Positions 13,985 through 26,317 of a stretch of DNA of 64,000 bases are shown here, one piece after another; positions within the stretch are counted from its first letter, which is position 1, and each line of letters begins with the position of its first letter. The stretch spans positions 1,488,001 to 1,552,000 of the forward strand of contig JANFOG010000001.1 in NCBI GenBank assembly GCA_024336345.1, read 5' to 3'. A program made the translations under genes and the position numbers. Source of the stretch: Mariannaea sp. PMI_226. Taxonomy: Eukaryota; Ascomycota; Sordariomycetes; Hypocreales; Nectriaceae. A model generated the notes under the pieces. It did not search any database. It saw nothing but the letters and a program-made list of their open reading frames with translations, and had not been told where the DNA came from.

Positions 13985-16900
13985 TTAGGTAGTACGTTAC
14001 GCCGACCCAATGTAGGGACCTACAGGTAAGCAAGGTAGATCAAGCCCCGCCATAGCTAACATAGTTATGATGCATGTCTTATACTAAACCTTAGAGCATA
14101 GCTATTGTCTTGAAAGCTTTGGGTGGATAGGATAGTTGGAGCCTTTGCCTCACAGCCCCCCTGGGGAGTTGGGCATTGGGGGGACAAAAGTCTGTTACAT
14201 AGCTATCTGGGTGGAAAGAAAGGAATGGGTGTCGTCTATTTACTCCATCCAGTATGAGCTGTCTCAGCTCTCAGTACAGATCAACGGCTCCTGATTGTCG
14301 ATGGAGAGATACAGCCGAACTGTTGACAGGATTGGACGAGCTTTACAATTCGTGCACTGCTCCGCGAGATAGCAAGCGAACAGGACGACAGCACAGCACA
14401 TCATAGCACGGCACAACGCAATGAATGGAGAGGGGAATGCAATTGCTTCTTGTCATATCCCTAGTTGCCTTTTCGGGGTTCCGGCCAATGCCGCCTTTCG
14501 GTGGATATCGAGTGGTGCGAGCAACGGAGCACAACCCGAGAGCAACTGATAAAACTCTCCAGATGCGGACAGCACCGACTGGAGCCACACGGCACATAAT
14601 GCGATGCTGCCCGGGTTATTTTTTTTTAAATTAAAATTTTTTGGCTCCTTGGGCCGCTGTCGCTGCCGCCCTTTGATAGCAAGCGGTCTGATGGAAGAGA
14701 CGTGGGTGTTTCTGCTCCCCCCACACGGAGGAGGCGAATTGGCGCGATTAGATCTCCCAGCGACAACTAACAGCCGAGATTGATGAGGGGGGGTGTGTAT
14801 GTGTGTGCTCCTGTGTATGCTCAACTCACCAAAAACAGAGCTTGAGCACGGTCAGGGACCAGTTCTAATTAATTCACTTCCACATCAATGCGGTCTCAGT
14901 GAACCGCTACGTTGACACCCTCCTAGGTCATTGGTCGCAGCGAGGGATTCAAAGGGTGGCAGTCAGTGAGACGCTCTGGGCCAGAACGTCTCATCGTGGG
15001 ACCAGCGCCAGGGACGACGATGTAAAAATTTTCATGTTTTCCCTCCATCATCATCATCGTTGTTATCGTCATTCTGTATATCTATCAGCCCTCTATGCTT
15101 TCTGTGGGCTGATCGATCTCCAGGCGCTAAGCGTGAGAAAAACACGCAATCTTATTTGGAGGATTGGGGGGCCGGGGGGAGGGTGGGAGTTAAAACTCAA
15201 TTATCTCTTGTTTTTTTGCCTCCTTGTTCACCTTATCAACGATTGATGGGGGCGGCGAAAATGGTAGCGTCACTGCAACGGGCGTCGGTCCGTACTATCT
15301 GCTGAGACAATTCGGCAATGGCCGGAGGGATCGAGACTCTGGGAAAGGGAGCAGGGAGAGGAGGAGGAGGGGGGGGAGGGGCCGAAGAGAGGCTTGGAGA
15401 GCCGCCAAAATTCAAAGTCTACCGTAGGTACGGAGTCTAAATCAAGGGAAACAAACTTTTCACAAAGTCTGCTGTCAACGTGGGATGTTGAGCGACGCTG
15501 AATGGGATGCTGGAAAGATCTCACACATCCACAGCACTACTAACAGTATGATGACATTCCCAACCCAACCCGCCTCCGTTAGCCTGTTTGTATTTCGTTT
15601 AAGGTTGAGGGTTTATCCGATGGAAAATTTATCGACCAATCACTTGGCCAGCCGTCTCCGAACGGAGCCAAATTAGGTTCGGCATAGCATGTCCAGGCCC
15701 TTGCCACCCAACGACCTTGGTTACCTAAGCCTTGCCACTGAATACCAACCAATAGATAGAGGTGATTTCTACGAAATGCTACAAACGGGATGCCACGAAA
15801 TCCCTACTACACAGCTTAAATCATGGAAGTACGTGGTGTAATAGGTATGGAATCCCGGATCAGATGCATTCGAGACCATGGAAATCCCACTCACATAGTC
15901 TCCTGCGACCCGATCTTGACTCGGGTGGGTGCTGGTTGAGCTGTGGCGTGTGTTTGGGAGATATTTGCTATATCAACAAGAGTTTTTATGTACAAGAGGT
16001 AGGGTGAGGAGGGAAAGCCTGGAGGCTGGGACCTTTGAGCTGCAGGAGAGTGGTTCCAGTAACGATGAGCTTTCTTTCTTGCTAAACTAACCACTGTACG
16101 CACTCCCCCAAGAGGTCTTCTTGCAACAGACAGCACACAGTCGAACCTCGCCTGGACAACACCCCCCCTCCATCCACTGTGGGAAACGGAGGGCTTGCTG
16201 CGGAGAGTGCTATTGGGCGATGAGTCTGCGTTGACAAGCTGCAGGGAAGCCCACCATTTTCGGCTGAGTTGCCCCGGGGTTAGTTTGTTCGGCTTCTTCA
16301 CTGATCGGGTGGAGGTGCCCAATGTTGCCTTTGGGTTGGACGCCGTGGTAAGCCGTCCCAAGCCAAAGTCGACAACAGCCATTTATTTCGTGAAGAATGA
16401 CATTGTGGACCTGTGCCTCGACTTCAATAGGGAAGAGACAAACCAAATGGCTATATCGTAATGTAAACTCTAGTCTTATGGAGTAGATGGTTGGCGAAAT
16501 AATCCAAGGTAGATAGTTGTGTACATGTGTCCAAAACTTTCACTTGCACGCCCCAAAATAGATGGCGTTCTACTTGTCCGATCCATGACGGTGCTGACAG
16601 GTAGGTAATACGACCGGGAAAGGAATGCCAAAACAGAACAGAAAAAGAAAAAAAAAAGGAAAAAAGGCCTAGGGAGGGAGGTTGAAGGAGCGAATAGGAC
16701 GGCAGTGTTTCTCCTGCGAGGAACCTCAAAGAAAGATCGCAAGTTTCACGGTGGTACGCTGACGTGGACGTGATGGCATCCAACAGTCAGGCTTACCTGG
16801 AGAGAAAGTCGAGTGGGGGGAGGGGGAGGGACTTGGGTTCCAGCCTCTCAAGGTGTCGACTTTCCATTCGACGGACCAGACTCCAGAGGAACGAAGCAGA

Positions 16901-17967
16901 GAGGCTGAAATCGGGGTGCATGTGGGCGCAATGTGGGCACTGGGAGGAGAGGTGAAAATGCGCCTGCTGCGTTTCTGCAAGAAATCTTTGGGCCAGGCGG
17001 CCTTGGGGATGAGGACAAAAACTGACGAACCGGAGTATTTTGCCGTTGATGAAATGCCAGCAGATGCGTGAGAAGCTGGGAAAAACCTGGTCAATCAGGC
17101 CCCAGGCACCGACATTCCAAAATGTACATGGCAAAATTGGGGGGGTGTGTGGGAAGCGAGTTCAAGGCAGTGAGGAAGCATTTGACAGGGGGGGGGGGAG
17201 GGGAGAAGCGAGAGAGATAGTCGAAGTCGTCGGAAGCCAACTCCGACCTCCGATTGGATATGCGAGTTGGTTGCCAGTTAGCGGACTGGCGGGATCTACC
17301 CGTGCGGTCCGTTGGTCAGGGACTATCACGTAAGGAATGGCACCCTCCCAAACTTATCGTTTCTGTTCGTTTCAATCATCGTTTTGTTGACCTGGACGCA
17401 GGTCGAGCTCATCTGTGCTGGATATACCTAATGTAGGCAGGAATACCGAAATGGGCAGATTGCATTTGTTGCAGCATATCGCGGCACCGCCACTGTGCTG
17501 CATTGATTTCGTATGCACGCATGATATCACTGACGTGAAATGCAGCTGAATAGAAGACTGAGTGAATGTGGCCCAAAAACACCATGATTGGGTTGAAAGA
17601 TGCCCACCCCTTGTTTAATTCGGGCCTGCACACGGGATACTGTGGACGCTTGTAATGCATTGTGACGCATATTGATGGAGAATGGCTCGTTAGAGAAGAA
17701 GGCCGAAGGAGGAAATATCCAGAGACCCAAAAGCAGAAGAGTGGGGGATGCAGAAGTGTGGGTGCAGACGGTCGAAGTGCGTTGACTGCATCGGACAGCA
17801 GCGGGGGTCAAGGGGGGTCAATGAGGGTCAGGGGGGGGCAGGGGATTCAAGAGGTTGGAATTCGTTTTATTCTCGTAATAATTGTAGGAAATCGTGTGTT
17901 GTTTGCTCATGTTTGAAAGGCCTCGTTAGCCGAAGTTGAAAGCCAGATTCGCTTGGAAGACGATCGA

Positions 17968-18004
17968 AGATGCTGATGCTGGTGCTGGTGCTGGTGCTGG
18001 TGCC
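17968..18004. repeat. GCTGGT hexanucleotide microsatellite
   Basis: About four near-perfect copies of GCTGGT, led by two GATGCT units and closing in GCCAGCAC. It lies in noncoding DNA about 1 kb before the unrecognised gene at 19077. Confidence 0.85.
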
Positions 18005-19076
18005 AGCACGCTCCTGTCACGGGCAACATCTCAAACATCTACTATCGTGTCCTATCTAGTATACTGGGGCTCGAAACCCACAATCTCTTTCTAAGTAGTC
18101 GGGAATGGTCAATTTGAAAACGATGCTGACGGTGTACGGTTTGGTCTCTTGGGGACCGACAGTTTGTTGAGCGATAATGGATGAAGCCAAGGTTGGGCTG
18201 GTTGGGCTGGCTGTAGCATTGGGTCATGCCACATCCCAAAACAAAGCTGACCGTGTTTATCATGCCCTATACTTATGGATATATACACGGCAAAAAGAAG
18301 AATAGCCGTCGGGCGCAATGGACTCGCCTAAATTGGGGGAGAACACCTAGGCTTAGTCCAAAAACTTGCCCTGCCATCTGTCCTCAGTTGTCATCCAACC
18401 TAGCGAGAGTCATGTTACGATGACAGGCTCACGGAAAGAGGATGCCAATGGTGAGAATATGGTCAAGTGATACAACTTGTCTTCATCAAATAAAGCTTGA
18501 GAAAAATGCGTATCCTTCTACCAACTGCCAATCTGAGATCAAGTTTCTAGCATATGGTAAATGTCGGGTGCTGAGAGAGTCTCTTCCTACATCTCTTCCT
18601 CTTTTCTTGAGCATTGTAAAGTAATTCCAAACCCGATATAGCTATGGGTATCTGCCAGTGGTTTGACGAATCGAACCATGGAATAGACCGAAAGGCACGT
18701 TTGAATGCTCGCCCTGTTCCTCAGTGCGATGCCGTAGCCTTTGTTGGCGAGCTCTGATGGACCTTTCCAGTGAAGCAGACGAGAAATTTGCAAACTAGGA
18801 CATGAAATCAAAATAAATAAAACAGACCAACCAATCTATCGTGTTGAAATTTCGAGACTTTCATTGCTATTGTAATACTTCAATGCACTACAAACCCCGA
18901 TACATTTCTCCCAACGACCTCCCTTGCTTCCATTTGTGTTGGAGCCCACACTGCACAATATCTCTCGGCTGGGCCGAGATGGCAACTAATCTTCTACTAT
19001 TCATAATAACAACACCGACGAAGAAGAAATCTTTCTAGTAACCAGGCTGCCTGGGGCAACCATCGACAAAATAGCC

Positions 19077-20810
19077 ATGGCCGAACTACCTCTGCCTCGC
19101 GGACAGATACACCGTGATCCTCTCCCAGTATGGCCGCGACGGAAAGATGCCAAATGTTGCAACGCAGCGTACCAGACCTCATCAGACGATCATGACTCTT
19201 CAAGCGAGCCATACTATTTGGATATGCTATATTGGTCAGATGACCAACAGGAGCATTCCGATGATCGACGTGACTTGAACGAGCAAGAGAACTCAGAAGA
19301 TCAAGATGAGTCAAATGATCATAAACCCATGCCACTGTTCTCAAAGAGACTACGAGCCAATATTCAGACCTTCTTCCAGAAGCGGCAAGAGTTCGAGGAA
19401 AACGTCGCTCGCTGTCCCAACATTCCCCAAAATCTCCGTTCGCATGTACTCTCCGCCAACCCATGGACGGTTACCGGGCTCCAGCAATACTCAAATCATG
19501 CGTATCATATTGATGGGAGGTTTGAGCCTACCGTAGTTGGTCCCCAACTTGATAAAGCATTTGGTGCTACCGAAATGGTCAATCTCGATCTCTTGTCGCC
19601 TATTGGTAACAGGGCTCAAAGAAGAGAGCTCGAACTTACAACCATGAAAGACCACCGAGAGAGGGGAATGCGCTATACGTAAGAAAAAGCCCTTTGAGTG
19701 GTTGATAAATACAATCAAACAGTTCTGACATGAGAGACAGGTGGGCTGCTGGTAGGAGACTTCAAGGTATCACGGAAACATACAACATGAACCAATATAA
19801 CCCGATATTTCCATCTCCCGAACAATTCACTGGCTTGATGACAACAGAAGATGATAAAAACATGACCCGAAAGAGCTCTGACCTGAGTGTTGTTGCATCT
19901 CTCGAACGCGCCACGAGAAAGTACGGTTGCTACATGCTCGAACTTGATGAACTTGAGTTCAAATGCTTGATGGCTAAAACGAAACCGTCGGACCACGTAC
20001 CGGGTGCTTATCCGCTCTCATATAAGAACCCAGGAGGTTCTGGGAATTGGCAAGCCGACGCCAGAGTGAAGCAGAAGGTATTTGCAGAAACAGGGGACTC
20101 CGAGAGCACCTTCACCACCAGCACCATGAGACTCGATGCGCGAAAGGGAAGCATCACACTGCGCCATACCAACATGTAAGTGACCTAGTAGTCTGAACTT
20201 GAAATGAAAAATGGCCTGCTGACAAGATAAAAAATTAAGGCCTGACGCTGAGGGACGATGGGCTACGTGGATGTGGTTCAAGATTACGAAACCGCTGATT
20301 ACTGCCTGCAGCCCAATTCCGGAGATGAAGCCGATGCCCAAATCTTGCATCGTAATTGCAATCCCTTCCGTCAGAGTTTTGAAAGTTAGCGAGGAGTAGG
20401 ATCCTCCTCTTTCCCCTGGAAGTGAGCTTCATGGACGCGTTGGACCTTATCCGATGACTAGCGACGGCGGCACCAACAGCAAGAAACATCATTTCCCTGG
20501 CCCGAACCATCGCCTGCTCATGACGTTCCGATACAGCCAGGACGGGATCCCGGTGTTTGCGTGCGCACGCAAGCCAAAGGTGTGGTACGAGAAAAGTATC
20601 GAGGACAGGATGCTCTGCGCAGACTTGGGGTACAACTACGCTGGTAGTAGCGAGCGATTCTGGGCCAGGGTCTCCCAGAAAGCAGATGATGATTTCCAGA
20701 AATGGCGATGCGTACAAGAGGACATGGCCAGGTTCTGCAGTTTGGTCAAGGTCAAGTCCAAGGCGGGGACGGATTGGGTCCAGGTTCCGCCTGAGGAGGG
20801 CTCGATGTGA
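19077..20810 (+). CDS. Unrecognised four-exon protein (519 aa)
   Basis: I do not recognise a family. Proposed exons are 19077-19678, 19741-20175, 20240-20351 and 20400-20810, totalling 520 codons with the stop. Introns 1 (62 nt) and 2 (64 nt) have GTAAG donors and CTGAC branch points, and their phases agree. Intron 3 (20352-20399, 48 nt, phase 0) is needed to pass an in-frame TAG at 20397-20399. It has a GTAAT donor and TAG acceptor but no clear branch point, so a premature stop is possible. The start is in good context (GCCATGG). The N-terminal 85 residues are strongly acidic (Asp/Glu/Ser/Gln), followed by a likely helical segment with LFSKRLRANIQTFFQKRQEF. The middle is mixed, and the C-terminal part has several Trp and Cys with FACARKPKVWYE. 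No signal peptide or membrane segment is apparent. The protein is probably real, given three phase-consistent exon joins. Confidence 0.6.
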
Positions 20811-22934
20811 GACTGATCAGAGGATCCTGCGATCTCCTTATAGGAAGTCTAAGCAATGAAGCAACGAGCGCTTGTTATTGGCCGAGGGGGCGGCAGAATT
20901 TTCAATGAGGTTCAGTTTCTGTCAGGAGTAGAGATATGTTGCTACCCAGTTTAGCAGCAGGTTATTGAGTATTCCGAGTAGGGTTGCTATTTTTATCACT
21001 ACTCTCAATAACTTATTGCAATGCCATTTTCTCAACAACGACACGGAGATTGTATAATAGAAGATTCGTGATAGCTCGCATGAATGAATTGACTCGATGC
21101 CCTCATAGATTTGAGCACTCTTCTTATTTAGCTTGGGTATGTCTATGAGGATTTGAATAGGGATAGGATTTTTTTTTGTTGGCCAGAGTTGAGACAAATC
21201 TTTCATGCATTTTGGATAGATGGTGCCTCAAGAACGCTGAACAAGCCTATAAATACTTTGGTTCTATCGTCTAGATGCCCGCTGTGATTCTCAAAACTGG
21301 AAATATACTCGGCTCGTTTATTTAGTTATCTGAAGGGCCAAAATTTACCGCCCATTTTCAATTACCTTTTTTTCTCTTTGAAGGTAAGTATAAAGCAACT
21401 ACTAAAAATGAGTGATATCGAACTCCTCAGATGGATTTGAATACTGGAACACTTACATTAGACGCCGCTATAGGACATTACATGTCCTGTTTTAAGACTG
21501 ATAGTAATGAAGAGTCTCGCGTAGCCCGTATTCCATAATTGATTGAGTCCATCATTCTACCAAACATATTTTTGTGTGTGTAGAATAGTATTCTCCTACT
21601 ATATTATAACAAACTTCAAAAAGTGAAATACAAGGCTTTGACCTTTGGGTTTGGAGACATGATGTGCATATAAGTAGACGTAGATGTTGTAGTCTACAAA
21701 CTACGAAGCTCTCCCATAACCCCAACTGCAGCTTTCAATAGGCCACGAAGTTTTCTCTATATGGTATTATAAATACCATTTCTTTTCTTCTTTTCTAGTG
21801 ACACGCCATAAGCAACTGTCAAATTCTATTATATAATTGCCATGCATGGTATCATCAGTGTATGATTAAACCTTTTGTATCTGATATACTTCTTCAATCT
21901 TGCTCCGATACCCTGGCTCCCACCAACATCTTATGTAGGCTCAAATATTGGCCAAATATACAGAGGCAATTTACACTCTCCTACAAAATGTCGCTACAGA
22001 CATAAATACAGATGGCTGTCATCGTCGTAGACTCAAGGAGGGGTATTGTGAGACCGAGAGCCTTCGTATCTTGCATTAAGTCTTCGAATTCGCACTTGAG
22101 ATTGAGAGCATTTCCGAAACGAAACAGCATCGAATCCAACTGTCTATATATTGGGGACTCTTCTCTCAGGTAGCTCTACATTGGAGGGATACGAATGGCT
22201 CACGATTGGAAAAACTGAAACGTAATAACAACGTGATGCGTCAAGACCTTGGTACTTTAGAAAAGTTGGAATATTTCGACTAAGACATAAAAAATGCAAG
22301 TCGTGCGTGTCTTTGCATGTCTTTTGCGTGTCTTGGGACTGGTCACTATCTCGAACCAGGCAATGCAACCAGGCCTCTCGGTCCCGAGTGTCTCGGGGCG
22401 CGGAATCCGACAAAGGAGGGTGGCAGTTTTGGGCTCGGCATCCGAGTGATGTGATGGAATGAGATGATGCACAAGCATTTCGTCTATTATTTTCCTGTTC
22501 TGTACGTTTTTTTTTAATCTTGATAGAGGTACGTAACATATGTCGTGTCTTTTGGTATCTTACTTGCTTACTTGCTTACTGGTCTACATCTTGACGATTT
22601 CTGGTGAGAGTCAAGATGCAGGAAACTGGGAGCGGGGGATTAAAGCAAGAAAAATGCTCGATAACCATATGTATGTAATCTAAGAATAGAATGTGCAAAA
22701 GCAGGTTGTAAGAGGATGAATTACGTAGGTACTTGACACTGTCAGTCATCATTGTACATGATGATGAAGCTCAAAAGGGACACTTGGTTCCTGTGCGGGG
22801 GAGGTGGAGGGAGAGAGAGAGGAGAGGAGGGGGGGATGTAATGGTGTGTATGGAGGTCCAAGCTGTGTATATCACTTTGCGTATAGTCGACTTGCATCTC
22901 GGTAGCCTAACGAGGCCACCTAGAGTTTCCTACC

Positions 22935-22952
22935 TACCTACCTAGGTAGGTA
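22935..22952. repeat. 18-bp CCTAGG-centred palindrome
   Basis: TACCTACCTAGGTAGGTA is a perfect inverted repeat of 18 bases with no loop. The same core recurs at 23126-23139, 39622-39635 and 43079-43088. It lies about 0.9 kb upstream of the chaperonin gene. It could be a dimeric-protein site or merely a product of tetranucleotide expansion; the sequence alone does not decide. Confidence 0.8.
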
Positions 22953-23125
22953 AGAACAGAGAAGAGGATTTCCTATAGCAGTCAAGACGAAAGGGTGTGA
23001 GAAAGATGGGTAGGATGGGTAGGACGGGGAGAGTGATGAGGGATTGTGTGTAGTATTATACTAAAGAAGATACCTATCTACAAAAATTTATCAACAGCTC
23101 TCCCTTTTGTTGGAGTTAAGTGTAT

Positions 23126-23139
23126 GGTACCTAGGTACC
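23126..23139. repeat. 14-bp CCTAGG-centred palindrome
   Basis: GGTACCTAGGTACC is a perfect 14-base inverted repeat, 0.7 kb upstream of the chaperonin gene and 0.2 kb downstream of the similar 18-base palindrome. Confidence 0.8.
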
Positions 23140-23836
23140 TAAGGATGGGCAAGGAAAGTTACTTAAGATAGGTAGGTAGCTGCATCTACTGTATATCATG
23201 TATAAGGAGGTATCTTATGTTGGGGTAAAAATCGTTATTGGTCAGCTGGCCATCGTTTCTAGTATGGATATTTTATTCTTATTCTTATTATTTTTCTTTA
23301 TTGGTATTTTTATTTTATTTTATTTTATTTATTCCATCAGGCCAGTACGGACTAGGTACTCTCACCGATTAGGCACCTCACTTATTAATCCGGTGACCTC
23401 CCTGCGTTACGCCGCTCACCTCCCCAGTGGGTACATGTGAAGAGGTACTCGGTACTTTAGCCGCCTGCAACAGGCAGCTCCTCTCCAACCGGGGCGGGTT
23501 AATATTCCACCATTCCCACCTCAGACCTGGCCCTCCCCATGCCACCCAGTCACAACCAGCAGCTCGGGGGCTCGGCCGCATTACAGAAGCATTGGAGCCT
23601 CCCCGCCAAAATTGCCATCCACCACTGAACTTTTCTGGTGTGCGCCCCTCTCTCAGACTCAACAGTCTGTCTCCCTTTCCACGCTTTCCTCCCAAGTCCG
23701 AATCCTACTATATTTCTCCTTGCCGTCTTCTCCAGTCCTTTGCGTTTGCGGCCCTCGTCGCCATTGCCTATCTCTAGGTCACTCCTTTATCCCTCCATCT
23801 CCTGTCCACTTTCTTCTTGACGCGATATAGCCCAAC

Positions 23837-25887
23837 ATGCAGGCTCCCGTGGTGGTTATGAGTACGTCTTTCTTAAAACCCCCCTATAACTCTTCGAGCT
23901 ACTACTTTTTAGAAGCTTCTATCTCATGCATGAAATAATTGAACCCAGAGGTGTGCTAACCTAAGTCTAGACACCAATAGTGGTGAGAGACAGACTGGTC
24001 GAAAAGCTCAGCTGTCCAATATCGCTGCCGCCAAAACGTGCGTTACTCTGCCTCCCCCCCCCTTAACCTCTTGACATGCCCCTCGTCGCGTGCCCTAGCT
24101 TGACCCGAAACTAACATTCATCTTGCAGAGTCGCCGATATCATTCGATCATGCCTTGGCCCCAAGGCCATGCTCAAGATGCTTCTCGACCCCATGGGCGG
24201 CATCGTCCTCACAAACGACGGCCATGCTATTCTCCGAGAAATCGAGGTCTCGCACCCCGCTGCCAAGAGCATGATTGAGCTCAGCCGGACACAAGATGAA
24301 GAGGTTGGCGATGGAACTACTACTGTCATCATTCTTGGTAAGAGACGAACGAACCCCTGTGAGGGGGAAGTTCTCAACAACCTTTTCTTTTCGAGAAACA
24401 TCGTATTGACCGTCTTTAGCTGGTGAAATTCTCGCCCAAGCCCTACCCCAGCTCGACCGCAACATCCACCCCGTCGTCATCATTTCTGCCTTCAAGCGCG
24501 CTTTGAAGGATGCCCTCGAGATTATCGACGAGATTTCCCTACCCGTTGACGTCAACGACGACAAGGCTATGTACCAACTCATCTCCTCATCTATCGGCAC
24601 CAAGTTTGTTTCGCGATGGATGGATCAGATGTGCGAGCTTGCTCTCAAGGCTGTCCGAACAGTAACATGGGAGGCTGGCAACGGCAAGACTGAGGTCGAT
24701 ATTAAGCGATATGCCCGAATCGAGAAGGTGCCTGGTGGTGAGATTGAGGACAGCCAGGTCCTCGATGGACTTATGCTCAACAAGGACATCACACACCCCA
24801 AGATGCGCCGGCGCATTGAGAACCCCCGAATCGTTCTCCTTGACTGCCCTCTTGAATATAAGAAGGGCGAGTCGCAAACCAACATCGAAATCACAAAGGA
24901 GGACGACTGGAACCGTATTCTCCAGATCGAGGAGGAGCAGGTCAAGGCTATGTGCGAAGCTATTATCGCTGTCAAGCCCGATCTTGTCATCACTGAGAAG
25001 GGCGTTTCTGGTGAGTTGCCCTAATGCTCGATTCTTGTTCCTGGTCTATTTTCTCGGGGATGACTTCTGACGACTAACCAATAACTAGACCTTGCTCAGC
25101 ACTACTTCATGAAGGCCAACATCACAGCTCTCCGCCGAGTACGCAAGACCGACAACAACAGAATAGCCCGTGCTACTGGTGCCACCATTGTCAACCGTGT
25201 GGAGGATCTTGTGGATGCTGATGTCGGCACCAAGTGTGGTCTATTCGAGATTGAGAAGATTGGCGACGAGTACTTCACCTTCCTTACCAAGTGCAAAGAC
25301 CCCAAGGCCTGCACTATCCTCCTCCGAGGCCCTTCCAAGGACATTCTTAACGAGATCGAGCGAAATCTCCATGATGCCATGGGCGTTGCCCGAAATGTCA
25401 TGTTCCACCCCCGGTTATCCCCTGGTGGTGGTGCCACTGAGATGGCTGTTTCCGTAAGGCTTGGTCAGTTGGCCAAGAGCATCGAGGGCGTGCAGCAGTG
25501 GCCATACAAGGCTGTGGCAGACGCCCTCGAAGTTATCCCCCGAACCCTCGTTCAGAATGCCGGCAAGAGCCCCGTCCGCGTATTGACTGAGCTCCGTGCT
25601 CAGCAAGCTGAGGGCAAGAGCTCTTGGGGTATCAACGGCGACACTGGTGCCCTTGTTAACATGAAGGAGTACGGTGTCTGGGAGCCCGAGGCTATCAAGC
25701 TGCAGAGCATCAAGACGGCTATTGAGGTACGTTTGCCTCCCCCCTTTGAACGTCGTGCTATGAAACTAGGAGATGCTAACTAAGATTTTACCAGGCTGCC
25801 TGCCTTCTCCTTCGAGTAGATGATATCTGCAGTGCCAAGAAGGCGCACCAGGGTGGTCCTCCTGGCGCCGGCGGTAGCGAAGAGTAG
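23837..25887 (+). CDS. CCT3: T-complex chaperonin (TRiC/CCT) subunit gamma
   Basis: Six exons (23837-23861, 23971-24037, 24129-24337, 24420-25010, 25089-25726, 25795-25887) join in phase to give 540 residues, the usual length of a CCT subunit. The protein begins MQAPVVVMN, the hallmark start of the gamma subunit. It carries group II chaperonin motifs in order: [16 protein letters not shown] and NDGHAILRE near residues 40-70, and the GDGTTTV nucleotide-binding loop near residue 95. The C-terminal part has [20 protein letters not shown] and RVDDI before a short Gly-rich tail. CCT3 is one of eight paralogous subunits of the cytosolic ring complex that folds actin, tubulin and WD40 proteins using ATP. 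All five introns have clear donors, and most have CTAAC or TTGAC branch points. The tiny 25-nt first exon is easily missed by gene finders. The gene converges on the PRKRIP1-type gene, 430 nt away. Confidence 0.97.
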
Positions 25888-26317
25888 GAAGCACCAAGAT
25901 GATCCAATTTAAATTGCGGATGGGATACGGTTCGTTGTGAGATGGGTTACGGCGAACGTGCTGACGGATGGGAGCACCGAGATCGTTGTTAGAAGCGTTT
26001 TTGAGGACCAGTCATACCCCCTGTACTAGCCGAAAAGACAAAGACGAGATATAGACAAAAGGGCCCTGAGGCGGATTGCCTTGGGGGGGTTTTCATCTGC
26101 GGGGATAAAGAAATGGGTATCATTGAAATTTACCACCCTCTTGATAAATCAACAGTTGCCTGTCTGGCGCAATTTCCTCCGCAATGCCTGTCTATCTGAT
26201 CTAGCTCCTCTGTATCGTATCTTACGCTTCCCTCTTTTGCATCCAATAGATGCTTCGCAAATCTGCGAAACTGTTCCATATGTTTTGTACCTTGAATCTT
26301 TTCTCTCTTCTTCGTTT
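25888..26317. other. 3' flanks between convergent genes
   Basis: This 430-base interval between two tail-to-tail genes must hold both 3' UTRs and polyadenylation signals. I see no coding frame of interest. Confidence 0.6.

Larger units (their letters stand above)
7648..19076. other. 11.4-kb gene-free region
   Basis: No coding region is supportable here on either strand. The longest frames (for example 8894-9412 minus, 15891-16382 minus, 10821-11282 plus) show no family motifs, are low complexity or tryptophan- and cysteine-rich in the way of translated noncoding DNA, and overlap equally long frames on the other strand. The DNA contains homopurine/homopyrimidine runs (near 10194-10204, 15370, 17190), a 27-bp tandem duplication at 13928-13981 and a GCTGGT hexamer repeat near 17970-18000. 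Composition is near 50% GC, unlike RIP-mutated repeats. It could carry long noncoding transcripts or distal regulatory DNA; nothing in the sequence decides this. Confidence 0.55.
20811..23836. other. Intergenic region with an AT-richer tract
   Basis: No gene is supported. From about 20900 to 22600 the DNA is visibly AT-richer than the rest of the window (many lines about one third G+C), with short frames only. From 22560 there are TTACTTGC repeats, purine-rich GGGAGAGAGA stretches and two CCTAGG-centred palindromes. The last 400 bases before 23837 are C/T-rich and are probably the promoter and leader of the chaperonin gene. Confidence 0.55.

Noticed and set aside
15891..16382. 163-codon minus-strand frame in the gene desert
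   Set aside because: It has no family motif, and an 88-codon frame overlaps it on the other strand; no credible splice partners were found on either side.
18060..18110. B-box-like CTCGAAACCC sequence
   Set aside because: On either strand the T-stem does not pair properly, no A box lies at the right distance, and no cloverleaf forms.
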